Position numbers and translations under genes: made by a program
NCBI RefSeq assembly: GCF_011038795.1
Contig: NZ_JAAKDU010000001.1
Location: 124,001-188,000, forward strand
Source of the DNA: Streptococcus tangpeifui
GTDB lineage: Bacteria; Bacillota; Bacilli; Lactobacillales; Streptococcaceae
Direction: 5' to 3'
DNA length: 64,000 bases
Shown here: piece by piece, positions 46,990-54,797 of the stretch
Numbering within the stretch: the first letter of the stretch is position 1
How the letters are laid out: each line of letters opens with the position of its first letter
The notes under the pieces: generated by a model
Database searches by the model: none
What the model saw: only the letters and a program-made list of their open reading frames with translations
What the model was told of the DNA's origin: nothing

Positions 46990-47335
46990 CTTTTCGTCCA
47001 CTCTCTATACCCTCTGCACAGTTCATTAAGTGCTTTAGCACCAATGAGCCACTGTTGGATGGTCTTTCTTTTGCCACAAGGCTAAAGGGGAAAACTAAAC
47101 GAATGCGATGGCAATCGTTCATTTTATTTCCAAGCTCAAAAGGTTCCACAGACTTTTTGAGCTGTGCGGGGGTGGGTTAAAAAGGTTTGGAAGGCTTTTG
47201 TAATCGGGAAATGAAGCTGGCAAAGCAAGTGTCAAAAACGGTCTGGGAAGAGAGTTTCAGGTCACCACTTAGAAGTTAAGAAGTGGTGAGAGCAAAAATG
47301 TTCAATTTTTGGGTTGATTCCACTCCCTTTTCTAA
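46990..47335. repeat. Modular intergenic repeat, copy R4
   Basis: Direct orientation as R1. Block A at 47009-47067 (CTGCACAGTTCATTAAGTGC ... GAGCCACTG), block B at 47100-47175 with a 10-base hairpin (47135-47144 and 47152-47161), an extra hairpin TCACCACTT / AAGTGGTGA (47261-47289), and block E reversed at 47300-47335. Open frames of 60-130 codons across it are in repeat blocks and are not called. Confidence 0.8.
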
Positions 47336-47367
47336 ATTTTTAAATCGTTTGATCGCATTTTGCTAAC

Positions 47368-48396
47368 TTATTTGACGAACATGGCATCACCGAAGCTAAA
47401 AAAGCGGTAGTAGTTATCAACGGCGTGTTTATAAGCCTCGAGGACAAATTCTCGTCCGGCAAAGGCTGAGACCAACATAACAAGGGTCGATTTTGGTAGG
47501 TGGAAATTGGTTGAGAAAGCATCGACAATCTTAAACTCGTAACCAGGCTTAATAAAGATATTGGTCCAGCCAGAATCAGCCTGAATATCTCCACTAAACT
47601 TATTACCGATAGTTTCCAAGGTCCGGATGGAGGTAGTCCCGACAGCAACGATACGACCGCCGGAAGCTTTGACCTGACGCAGAGTCTGTGCAGCTTCTTC
47701 GGAGAGCTGGTAAAATTCTGAGTGCATCTCATGGTCTTCAATATTATCGACAGAAACAGGTCGGAAGGTGCCCAGACCAACATGGAGAGTCAGGTAGATC
47801 AGTTTTACCCCCTTGGCCTCAATTTTTTCTAACAGTTCTTGGGTAAAGTGCAGACCGGCTGTTGGAGCAGCAGCAGAGCCATTCTCCTTGGCATAGACCG
47901 TTTGATAGCGCTCTTGGTCTTTTAACTTTTCATGAATATAAGGCGGCAGGGGCATTTCACCAAGACTCTCGAGAACTTCGAGGAAAATCCCATCATAGTG
48001 AAATTCGACAATCCGACCACCGTGGTCTAGTTCTTGGACAATAGTAGCGGTCAAGCGGCCATCGCCAAAGCTAATCTCGGTCCCGACATGCAGACGTTTA
48101 GCTGGTTTTGCTAGGACTTCCCATTGGTCATCTTGAGTATTTTTCAGCAGCAGAAATTCCACATGTCCATGGGTTTCAGACTTCTCCCCATGAAGGCGAG
48201 CAGGCAGAACCCGAGTGTTGTTCATGACTAGGGCATCGCCTGGATTTAGCTCATCGAGAATGTGATCAAAATGGCTATCTACCATGGTGTGGGTTTTGTG
48301 ATCGATGACTAGGAGTTTGGAGCTATCACGTTTTTCCAAAGGAGTTTGAGCAATCAGTTCCTCAGGTAAATAAAAATCGAAATCTTGTGTATTCAC
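47368..48396 (-). CDS. queA: S-adenosylmethionine:tRNA ribosyltransferase-isomerase
   Basis: Builds epoxyqueuosine on tRNA from the 7-aminomethyl-7-deazaguanine base, using SAM as the ribosyl donor. 342 residues. Start is GTG with GAGGAAAAAA ahead. Motifs: [63 protein letters not shown] and [14 protein letters not shown]. It is divergent from nagB; the two share a 120-base spacer. No preQ1 synthesis gene is in the window. Confidence 0.96.
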   Translation of the reverse strand: MNTQDFDFYLPEELIAQTPLEKRDSSKLLVIDHKTHTMVDSHFDHILDELNPGDALVMNNTRVLPARLHGEKSETHGHVEFLLLKNTQDDQWEVLAKPAKRLHVGTEISFGDGRLTATIVQELDHGGRIVEFHYDGIFLEVLESLGEMPLPPYIHEKLKDQERYQTVYAKENGSAAAPTAGLHFTQELLEKIEAKGVKLIYLTLHVGLGTFRPVSVDNIEDHEMHSEFYQLSEEAAQTLRQVKASGGRIVAVGTTSIRTLETIGNKFSGDIQADSGWTNIFIKPGYEFKIVDAFSTNFHLPKSTLVMLVSAFAGREFVLEAYKHAVDNYYRFFSFGDAMFVK

Positions 48397-48447
48397 TTTT
48401 TTCCTCTTTATTTTGTTTAATACTGACCTATTATATCACAAAATCGC

Positions 48448-48502
48448 TTGACAAAAATTGGTCTATACCATATAATGAAGATAATAATCGGTATAGACCA
48501 AA
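48448..48502 (+). promoter_or_regulatory. nagB promoter with two NagR-like operator boxes
   Basis: TTGACA (48448-48453) and TATAAT (48471-48476), spacing 17. Box 1 ATTGGTCTATACCAT (48457-48471) lies between the hexamers; box 2 ATCGGTATAGACCAAA (48487-48502) lies just after the transcription start, in inverted orientation. The boxes match the GntR-family NagR sites (TGGTATAGACCA) known upstream of streptococcal nagA and nagB. Confidence 0.8.
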
Positions 48503-48518
48503 ACAGGGGGTATCCAGC

Positions 48519-49220
48519 ATGAAAATTATCACCGTAAAAAATCAAACAGAGGGAGCAAACTGTGCCTTAGATATCTTAAGAAAAAAATTATCTCAGGGGG
48601 CTAAGACTTTGGGCTTGGCGACAGGGAGTTCACCAGAGGCTTTCTACAAAGCGTTAGCTGCCAGTGATCTTGACCTATCGCAGATGACTTCTATTAATTT
48701 AGATGAGTATGTCGGCTTGCCAAAAGAAAATCCCCAGTCTTACCACTACTTTATGGAAGACCATTTGTTTCGGTACAAGTCAGTTAAGGAGCATTTTCTA
48801 CCTGATGGTCAAGCGACTGATTTGCATCAAGCTGCACGTGACTATGATGATACGATTGCTCGGTATGGCATAGATTTCCAAATTTTGGGAATTGGCCGCA
48901 ATGGGCATATTGGTTTTAATGAACCAGGAACCGATTTTTCTAGTGGGACTCATGTGGTTGATTTGACTCCAAGCACCATCGAAGCCAACAGTCGTTTCTT
49001 TGACAAGAAAGAAGATGTACCAACTCAGGCCATATCTATGGGGATTGCTTCTATTATGTCGGCTAAGTCTATCGTCCTCTTTGCCTATGGTAAAGAAAAA
49101 GCCCAAGCTATCGCTGGTATGGTTCAAGGACCAGTCACACCAAGTCTGCCAGCCAGCGTTCTGCAGGAACATCCGGATGTTACCGTTATTTTGGATCAAG
49201 AAGCTGCCAGTGAGTTATGA
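48519..49220 (+). CDS. nagB: Glucosamine-6-phosphate deaminase
   Basis: Converts glucosamine-6-phosphate to fructose-6-phosphate and ammonia, feeding amino sugars into glycolysis. 233 residues. Motifs [40 protein letters not shown] and [17 protein letters not shown]. The ATG at 48519 is set by CAGGGGG upstream and by family length; longer upstream frames run into the operator region. Expected to be repressed by NagR in the absence of amino sugars. Confidence 0.96.
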   Translation: MKIITVKNQTEGANCALDILRKKLSQGAKTLGLATGSSPEAFYKALAASDLDLSQMTSINLDEYVGLPKENPQSYHYFMEDHLFRYKSVKEHFLPDGQATDLHQAARDYDDTIARYGIDFQILGIGRNGHIGFNEPGTDFSSGTHVVDLTPSTIEANSRFFDKKEDVPTQAISMGIASIMSAKSIVLFAYGKEKAQAIAGMVQGPVTPSLPASVLQEHPDVTVILDQEAASEL

Positions 49221-49253
49221 GACAAAAGTAAGGAGCTGCCTAAGCTTCTTTTG

Positions 49254-49262
49254 TGTTACAAT
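49254..49262 (+). promoter_or_regulatory. Extended -10 for a leaderless rsuA-type mRNA
   Basis: TGTTACAAT ends 6 bases before the ATG at 49269; no ribosome site. Confidence 0.55.
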
Positions 49263-49268
49263 GAATGT

Positions 49269-49985
49269 ATGCGATTAGACAAACTATTAGGTCAGGCGGG
49301 TTTTGGCTCTAGGAATCACGTTAAGAAATTGATTCGTAGTCTGCAGGTGCGCGTGGATGGGCAGTTAGCGCGTTCTGACAGCCTCAATGTCGCTCCCAAT
49401 CTGCAGACCATTACCGTGTCAGGTCAAAAGCTCAGTCATTCTCCAGACACTTATTACATTCTCAATAAGCCCAGCGGTGTGGTTTCAGCGGTAAGGGATA
49501 CCCAGCACCAGACAGTCATTGATCTCATTGCTCCCAGTGACCGCAAAGAGGGTCTCTACCCTGTTGGCCGCCTGGATCGTGACACGGAAGGGCTGGTTCT
49601 GATTACCAATAACGGTCCCTTAGGATTTCGCCTGCTCCATCCCAAGCACCACGTGGACAAAACCTATTATGTGGAGGTTAACGACCAGCTTTTTTCTGAT
49701 GCGCCTGCTTTTTTTGACAAGGGCATCGCTTTTTTAGAGGGTAGAGTTTGTAAGCCAGCTAAACTACAAATTATCAGCTCTAGTTCAGAGCTCAGCAGAG
49801 CTTATATTACCATTTCGGAAGGTAAGTTTCATCAGGTCAAGAAAATGTTCCTAGCCTATGGTGTTAAAGTTACCTATCTCAAACGTATCTCTTTTGGCCC
49901 CTTTGCATTAGGCGATTTACCTGTTGGAGCCTATCGGGAGTTGACAGAACAGGAAAAAGAAGGGCTGAAAAGGTATTTGGTTTAA
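49269..49985 (+). CDS. rsuA: RsuA-type 16S rRNA pseudouridine synthase
   Basis: Pseudouridine synthase of 238 residues with an N-terminal S4 RNA-binding domain (MRLDKLLGQAGFGSRNHVKKLIR) and the RsuA/RluB/RluE/RluF catalytic domain with GRLDRDTEGLVLITN (catalytic Asp), KTYYVEV and GKFHQVKKMFLAYG. The likely target is U516 of 16S rRNA (family knowledge). The ATG at 49269 is chosen because it starts at the expected transcription start and at the family N-terminus; upstream in-frame codons would fall inside the promoter. Confidence 0.9.
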   Translation: MRLDKLLGQAGFGSRNHVKKLIRSLQVRVDGQLARSDSLNVAPNLQTITVSGQKLSHSPDTYYILNKPSGVVSAVRDTQHQTVIDLIAPSDRKEGLYPVGRLDRDTEGLVLITNNGPLGFRLLHPKHHVDKTYYVEVNDQLFSDAPAFFDKGIAFLEGRVCKPAKLQIISSSSELSRAYITISEGKFHQVKKMFLAYGVKVTYLKRISFGPFALGDLPVGAYRELTEQEKEGLKRYLV

Positions 49986-49990
49986 GTCAT

Positions 49991-50434
49991 TCAGTCAATA
50001 GGTAACAGCATTTCACATAAATCTGCTTTTATCATTTTATCCTGATAACGCTCAATGATGGGAGTAGGTCTCGGTGTGAGCTGATAGAGTTGAATCAACT
50101 TATCTAATTCACTGTACCAGTCAGCAACAGCTTGGACATTATGAGCCAACTGAAAGACAGCAAACTTGCCTCCAGTAAATTCACCATATTTTAAAGGGAA
50201 CTTAGCAGAGGTTGTTGTATCATTCAGAATCAGACAAACATCGTATCGGCAATGCTCAGTACTTGTTGTTAGTGGATTATCTTGTGCAATACCAAGGATA
50301 GTAGGATTTTGAAAAAGATGTTGATTGCGAAGTTCCTGTTTAAATGTTTCCATCAACAGATGATTCTCTGCACCGTAAGCTCCGACTCTTCTCATGTAAA
50401 GAATCGGTGTTTTGGATATATATTCGATTTTCAA
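49991..50434 (-). CDS. GyrI-like (AraC effector-binding domain) protein
   Basis: 147-residue single-domain GyrI/SbmC-like protein: MKIEYISKTPILYMRRVGAYGAENHLLMETFKQEL, YDVCLILND and FTGGKFAVFQLAH are typical. Some members bind small molecules, others inhibit gyrase; role here unknown. Of two candidate starts, the TTG at 50434 is preferred because GAGGTGG lies 5 bases upstream; the GTG at 50443 overlaps that ribosome site. It is convergent with the rsuA-type gene, 5 bases apart, with no clear terminator between. Confidence 0.85.
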   Translation of the reverse strand: MKIEYISKTPILYMRRVGAYGAENHLLMETFKQELRNQHLFQNPTILGIAQDNPLTTSTEHCRYDVCLILNDTTTSAKFPLKYGEFTGGKFAVFQLAHNVQAVADWYSELDKLIQLYQLTPRPTPIIERYQDKMIKADLCEMLLPID

Positions 50435-50525
50435 TAGTTCCACCTCGTTTTTATGATATTAAGTCAACTTGTTTGATAGTATACTGCCAGTTAAAATGAT
50501 TTTCAAGTCTACACTCTCAAATCAG

Positions 50526-50554
50526 TTGACAGACCAATACACCTGTGTTAGAAT
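50526..50554 (+). promoter_or_regulatory. Promoter of the FMN riboswitch transcript
   Basis: TTGACA (50526-50531) and TAGAAT (50549-50554), spacing 17, just upstream of the riboswitch. Confidence 0.8.
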
Positions 50555-50566
50555 GGCGGCGTTAAT

Positions 50567-50678
50567 AATTCTTCGGGGTCAGGTGAGAGTCCTAACCGGC
50601 GGTATAGTCCGCGAGCCATAAGGCATGAACTGGTGTAATTCCAGTACCGACAGTATAGTCTGGATGAGAGAAGAATTT
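50567..50678 (+). promoter_or_regulatory. FMN riboswitch (RFN element)
   Basis: Conserved RFN sequence: P1 arm AATTCTTC (50567) closing with GAAGAATT (50670), core CTTCGGGGTCAGGTGAGAG, CCTAACCGGCGGTATAGTC, CGCGAGCC and the GGTGTAATTCCAG(T)ACCGACAGT part. FMN binding should favour the downstream terminator and stop transcription of ribU. Typical for riboflavin-uptake genes in Firmicutes. Confidence 0.96.
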
Positions 50679-50743
50679 AGCTGAAAGACCTCCTTAGCAC
50701 TTGGAAACAGTTAAAAGGAGCTTATTTGCTAAGTCTCAAAAAA

Positions 50744-50776
50744 ACCTCGCATTTCATTTCGAAGTGCGATTTTTTC
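50744..50776 (+). terminator. FMN-riboswitch expression platform terminator
   Basis: Stem CGCATTTC-ATTTC-GAAGTGCG (50748-50768) followed by ATTTTTTC; about 65 bases after the aptamer. Confidence 0.8.
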
Positions 50777-50780
50777 ATCA

Positions 50781-51009
50781 TATAGCTATTTCGATCTAAG
50801 CAGTCCCAGTGTTAGTCGGCCAGCCTTGTTTTCGCATCAGTGAAGCAGTTTTCAAGGTAAGCTCAACAGTGCTAGCGATACTTTGAGAATTAAGCAATGG
50901 CAGATTCTTTGGAGATAGTTTCACCTATTTTTGAGTGACGAAAGAGTCTTTTGATTATTGCCTTGGGTAGAATGATGGTATTTTTACTGGATGGATGAAA
51001 AAGGGTTTC
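50781..51009 (-). pseudogene. Decayed reverse-strand frame with histone-fold-like pattern
   Basis: Between the riboswitch terminator and ribU. Read on the minus strand, the pieces are, in order: ILPKAIIKRLFRHSK, then IGETISKESAIA, a one-base frameshift at about 50891, LNSQSIASTVELTLKTASL, then MRKQGWPTNTGTA, a stop codon, and IEIAI. Spacing and hydrophobic pattern match an archaeal-type histone fold (alpha1 with LPxA..I.R, loop 1, long alpha2 ending RxxG, loop 2 with T, alpha3 IEIAI). There is no start codon, and it holds a frameshift and a stop. The match is by eye only and could be chance. Confidence 0.3.
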
Positions 51010-51057
51010 TCATAAAATTTTCCCATGATTGTTGACGCATCTAGAAAGGAGGATTTT

Positions 51058-51666
51058 ATGAAAAATCCGAAAATAAAATATGTCACCTACACGGCCATGT
51101 TTGCAGCTATCGCAGGCGTCCTGATGTCTCTTGAAATTTCGGTTCCCTTCATGCCTGTCTTCTACAAGGTTGACTTTTCAGATGTTCCTACGATCATCGC
51201 AACCTTCCTTTTAGGCCCTACGTCAGGTTTGATTATCGAGGTTCTAAAGATTCTGATCAAACTTTTTACTGTCGGTAGCAATAGCATGTATATCGGTGAG
51301 TTCGCCAATTTAATTTCGGCTGTCTTCTTTGTCTATCCTCTGGGCTTGATTTTTAAAAAGAAAGGTAAGACTTTAAAAGCAGCAGTTTTAGCTCTCTTGG
51401 CAACGATTGTGATCAAGACCCTGTCTGCTACAGCCATCAATCTCTTTGTTAGCCTGCCCTTGTATGCAAAAGCTGTAGGAATTGATTTGGAAAGTTTAGC
51501 CAAGTCTTTTGGTTCTATTAACCCAGCCATTTCCAACTTGACTAGCTTTATTCTTTTGGCGACGGTTCCCTTCAACATAGTCAAGGTTAGCTTGAACGGA
51601 GCAATTGCTTACCTTTTATACAAACGCTTTATCTATAAGATAAGTAAAGGAGATAAAAATGGCTAG
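51058..51666 (+). CDS. ribU: Riboflavin ECF transporter substrate-binding protein RibU
   Basis: S component of an energy-coupling-factor transporter that imports riboflavin with the shared EcfAA'T module (not in this window). 202 residues with six membrane helices; KNPKIKYVTYTAMFAAIAGVLM and the loop SVPFMPVFYKVDFSDVP are RibU-like, as is FTVGSNSMYIGEFANLISA. The start is the ATG at 51058 with AAAGGAGGA upstream; an in-frame ATG at 51025 would add 11 residues. Controlled by the FMN riboswitch. It overlaps the next gene by 8 bases. Confidence 0.94.
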   Translation: MKNPKIKYVTYTAMFAAIAGVLMSLEISVPFMPVFYKVDFSDVPTIIATFLLGPTSGLIIEVLKILIKLFTVGSNSMYIGEFANLISAVFFVYPLGLIFKKKGKTLKAAVLALLATIVIKTLSATAINLFVSLPLYAKAVGIDLESLAKSFGSINPAISNLTSFILLATVPFNIVKVSLNGAIAYLLYKRFIYKISKGDKNG

Positions 51667-52440
51667 ATATTATCGTGAATTAACAAGGCTTGATATGGAG
51701 GTGCTTAATAAAGAAGAGACAATTGTTATGATTCCTCTTGGAGCCATTGAACAGCACGGCAATCATGCCCCACTGGGGACAGATGATTTGATTGCTGAGA
51801 AAATGGCTAATTTGATTCTACAGGAAGTCAACCAGATTGACGAGAATTTTCCGCTCTTGATCCTTCCCAATATTTCTATTGGTTTGAGCACCGAGCATGC
51901 CAATTTCTGTGGCAGCCTTACCTTTTCGACAGAGACCTACTACCATATGCTGAAAGAAATCATAGAGTCTCTGTATCACCACGGATTTAGAAAATAGCCC
52001 TCCTCTCTTGTCATGGCGGAAATACCCCCATTGCTAATCTTCTCAGTCGAGAACTGCGCCATTCACATGATTTGGATATTTTTATTTTTAATTTTGGGGC
52101 ATTTGATGATCCGCGCGTACAAGCGACAATTTCCGAAGGAAATACCTTCGATTTTCACGGTGGAGAGATGGAGACATCTATGGTCATGGCTATAGATGAA
52201 GACTTGGTTAAACTTGATAGAGTGCTTGCAGGACAAGCTACGGGGTACGTCTTTGATAGTAAGCTAAAGGAGTGCAACATCAATTTGAACTGGATCGCTG
52301 AAGATTTTATAGATAAGGACGGTAATCCAATTGGTATCGGTGGAGATCCTTCTGGTGCAAGTCCAGAAAAAGGGCAGATTATTTTTACTGTCAATATTGA
52401 AAAAATGGTTGAGGGATTAAAATATATAGCTGGTTATTGA
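51659..52440 (+). pseudogene. Creatininase-family amidohydrolase, split by one frameshift
   Basis: Together the two parts give a full-length creatininase-family protein (about 260 residues). Part one (51659-51997) has the metal site GAIEQHGNHAPLGTDDL and GLSTEHANFCG and stops at TAG 51995. Continuing in the -1 frame from the A-run at 51991-51994 gives IALLSCHGGN, later DIFIFNFGAFDD and FHGGEMETSMVMA, ending at 52440. All metal ligands are present, so the decay is recent, or it is a sequencing error, or ribosomes shift at A-AAA-TAG. It overlaps ribU by 8 bases with GGAG at 51648, so it belongs to the FMN-riboswitch operon. Members of this family deformylate a flavin/deazaflavin precursor in archaea (ArfB). 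Confidence 0.8.
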
Positions 52441-52567
52441 GGGGAGCATCTAAAATATTTACCCCTTCTGAGTTTATAGAGTTTTCTCTTTTAATAGACT
52501 TGTTCAGTAACCAAAAGTGATACATTAAACTCATAAAAAACATATACAAGAAAATTCCAAGGTTTAG

Positions 52568-52641
52568 CTCATAAAATTTCCTCAGGTAAATGCTTTTGTT
52601 CAAGGCGATTTTACTGAAGATTTTATGAGTTTTTTTTATTG
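52568..52641 (+). terminator. Terminator of the ribU operon
   Basis: Long near-perfect stem CTCATAAAAT ... ATTTTATGAG (52568-52577 and 52620-52629) extended inwards by CTCAG / CTGAAG and GTAAA / TTTAC, followed by eight T. Confidence 0.85.
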
Positions 52642-52804
52642 TACTTATATTGTAAATTCTAGTACTGGATTAAATTAATTTATGTTTTATTCTCGTATCA
52701 TATTTGTTATTGATATTAGTAAACTCGAACACCCTTTGTTTTCTACCAATTGCTATGATAGTACAAGGATTAGATTTAGGTCTGATAGCAGGAAGGGTTA
52801 ATAA

Positions 52805-52930
52805 TTGAGCTGTAGCAAATTTGATAATTATTTAGCTCCTCACAAAGTATCCTTGTTTTGGGTTCTTTCTCCACTCTTTTTGGCATTAATTGTCATTATA
52901 ATGTCGTTCATTGTTCTATACAAAAAGTGA
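52805..52930 (+). CDS. 41-residue membrane peptide
   Basis: Small frame starting TTG at 52805, with GGAAGGG (52791-52797) as ribosome site 7 bases upstream. It encodes MSCSKFDNYLAPHKVSLFW then a strongly hydrophobic helix and a basic end VLYKK. A TGCTATGAT extended -10 lies at 52751-52759. The stop is in the SDR promoter region. Form and size resemble small membrane toxins or small regulatory membrane peptides, but no family was recognised. The rest of the 52642-52965 spacer shows no other gene. Confidence 0.5.
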   Translation: MSCSKFDNYLAPHKVSLFWVLSPLFLALIVIIMSFIVLYKK

Positions 52931-52946
52931 ACAATTGATTTATAAT
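52910..52946 (+). promoter_or_regulatory. SDR operon promoter with operator dyad
   Basis: TATAAT at 52941-52946. A dyad ATTGTTC-N12-GAACAAT (52910-52916 and 52929-52935) lies where a -35 box would be, a normal place for a repressor or activator site. Confidence 0.5.
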
Positions 52947-52965
52947 TTTGTGGAAGGAGAAAAAG

Positions 52966-53784
52966 ATGCGAAAGGTAATTTTATTAACAGGTGCTTCTTC
53001 GGGAATCGGCTACCTAGCAGCACAAGGTCTGGCAAGAGCGGGACATAGGGTTTATGGTGGCGCCAGACGCTTGGAAAAATTGGAAGAGTTAAAGCAAGAT
53101 GGTGTCCGGCCGCTTTATCTTGATCTTACCAATGAACAAACCATTAAACAGGCCCTTGCAGTGGTTATTCAAGCAGAAGGCAGGCTTGATGTCTTGATTA
53201 ACAATGCTGGCTATGCTGCTTTTGGTGCGGTTGAAGATGTTGCGCTTGAGGCGGCTAGAAAGCAATTTGAAGTCAATCTTTTTGGTCTGGCTTGTTTAAC
53301 TCAGGAAGCTCTTCCTTATATGCGAGCTCAGAAATCGGGGCGCATTATCAATATCTCTTCAATAGGTGGCCGCATCACTACCATTATGGGTTCTTGGTAT
53401 CATGCCTCTAAGTATGCCCTTGAAGCCTTATCCGATAGCCTTCGTATGGAAACAAAAGCATTTGGAATTGAGACGGTGATTATTGAGCCAGCCAGTATTA
53501 AAACACCTTGGAGCCAGATTGCTGTAGAAAATCTAAGAATCTCTGCAGTTGGAGGGGCCTATGAAAAGATGGCCAAAAAGGTCTCCCAAAGTATTGCAAG
53601 AATGTATGCAGGCCGATTGGTTTCTGAGCCTGACCTTGTAGCAAGAAGGATTGTCAAAATTGTCAATGCCAAACGAGTTAAACCGCGTTACCTCGTTGGT
53701 AGGGGCGCTAAAACTATTGTTTTTCTTCACGCAATCTTGCCTGCTGGGGTATTTGACTGGCTGGTTGTTAAGAGTTTGACTTGA
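52966..53784 (+). CDS. Short-chain dehydrogenase/reductase
   Basis: Classical SDR of 272 residues, NAD(P) dependent. Nucleotide motif TGASSGIGYLAAQ, NNAGYAAFG, active site Ser in ISSIGG and YHASK catalytic Tyr/Lys. It resembles the 'oxidoreductase' SDRs found with AraC regulators; substrate unknown. The ATG at 52966 has GGAAGGAGAAA upstream. First gene of a tight group SDR-AraC-HXXEE (next start overlaps or follows within 27 bases). Confidence 0.9.
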   Translation: MRKVILLTGASSGIGYLAAQGLARAGHRVYGGARRLEKLEELKQDGVRPLYLDLTNEQTIKQALAVVIQAEGRLDVLINNAGYAAFGAVEDVALEAARKQFEVNLFGLACLTQEALPYMRAQKSGRIINISSIGGRITTIMGSWYHASKYALEALSDSLRMETKAFGIETVIIEPASIKTPWSQIAVENLRISAVGGAYEKMAKKVSQSIARMYAGRLVSEPDLVARRIVKIVNAKRVKPRYLVGRGAKTIVFLHAILPAGVFDWLVVKSLT

Positions 53785-53810
53785 GGTTAATATTTTTAGA
53801 CAATAAGATT

Positions 53811-54797
53811 ATGAAACTTATTATCACTAAACAATTTCAGATCTTCTTAAAAGAATTAGGAATAGACATTAGGCTGATCTTACAAAAAGCACAGTTGCCA
53901 AACAAACTTTGGCAGGAAGAGCTGACTTATAGCGCTCAGGATTATTATCACTTTATAGCGACTTTGGATAAGCAAATTACAGATGAAGCCCTATTAGCAT
54001 TGAGCAATATTGACAATATTAAAATGTTTGTACCAGCCCTTTTTGCTGCTTTATCAAGTCCAGATGGTTTGACAGCCCTACAGCGCTTCTCAAAATATAA
54101 AAGTTTGATTGGTCCAGTAAAGGTAGAGATTCATGAAAGAGACGATGAAGTTGCTGTAAGCTATGCCTATCTATCATTACACTCGCCGCTTCCTCGCATG
54201 TTACTGCTGCAGGAGCAGTTGCTACTTTTAAGTATTTTACGGACAGGAACAGGAGCGTCAGTTCTTCCCCGCAGGGTCAGTTCGCCTTATGATTACGGAG
54301 CGGTTATTGAGAATGAGGTAGGCATCCTCCCACAAAAATCACAAGGGGACTTCTTGGTGCTATCTAAAGCAGATCTTGAAAAACCTTTTATCACTGAGAA
54401 CAATGTCATGTGGCATTATTTGGAACCGAGTCTTAATCGGCAGCTAGCTCAGGAGGAAAAAAGCAGCAGGCATTTCACACAGACGCTTCAAAACGAATTG
54501 CTGTCGGCTATCCCCAGCGGTCAGTTCTCCCTTACTGCCGTAGCTGAGAGGCTTGGCCTTAGCGCCAGGACACTGCAGCGCCAATTAGCTGCTGAAAAGA
54601 CGACATTTAAGGAAGAGGTTCTACGTATACAGAAATCAATGGCCTTTTCTTATCTTGATTTATCCATGTCGGTTGATGAGATCGCTTATCTCGTAGGTTA
54701 CTCAGAAACTTCCAGCTTTCTGCGTGCTTTTAAAAACTGGACTGGCAAAACGTTCAAACAGTATAGAGAAACTAACCAATCGAAGGAGGAGAAATAA
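53811..54797 (+). CDS. AraC-family regulator with arabinose-binding-like N-terminal domain
   Basis: 328 residues. N-terminal part (MKLIITKQFQIFLKELGIDIRLILQKAQLP) matches the PF12625-type domain, usual in proteobacterial and actinobacterial regulators. The C-terminal AraC helix-turn-helix pair is AVAERLGLSARTLQRQLAAE and EIAYLVGYSETSSFLRAFKNWTGKTFKQYR. The ATG at 53811 is preferred by homology; a TTG at 53781 overlapping the SDR stop is possible. Neither has a good ribosome site, so translation may be coupled. It probably regulates the SDR gene (inference). Confidence 0.85.
   Translation: MKLIITKQFQIFLKELGIDIRLILQKAQLPNKLWQEELTYSAQDYYHFIATLDKQITDEALLALSNIDNIKMFVPALFAALSSPDGLTALQRFSKYKSLIGPVKVEIHERDDEVAVSYAYLSLHSPLPRMLLLQEQLLLLSILRTGTGASVLPRRVSSPYDYGAVIENEVGILPQKSQGDFLVLSKADLEKPFITENNVMWHYLEPSLNRQLAQEEKSSRHFTQTLQNELLSAIPSGQFSLTAVAERLGLSARTLQRQLAAEKTTFKEEVLRIQKSMAFSYLDLSMSVDEIAYLVGYSETSSFLRAFKNWTGKTFKQYRETNQSKEEK

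Noticed and set aside
46754..47149. 131-codon minus-strand frame across a gene end and repeat R4
   Set aside because: Runs from repeat sequence into the antisense of the 46062 gene.
51959..52013. Programmed -1 frameshift in the creatininase-family gene
   Set aside because: A-AAA-TAG could slip, but no downstream stimulatory stem was seen and the family has no known recoding; loss of one A or a sequencing error is simpler. Kept only as an alternative.
52013..52195. 60-codon frame inside the creatininase-family gene
   Set aside because: Out of frame with the recognisable protein; shadow.
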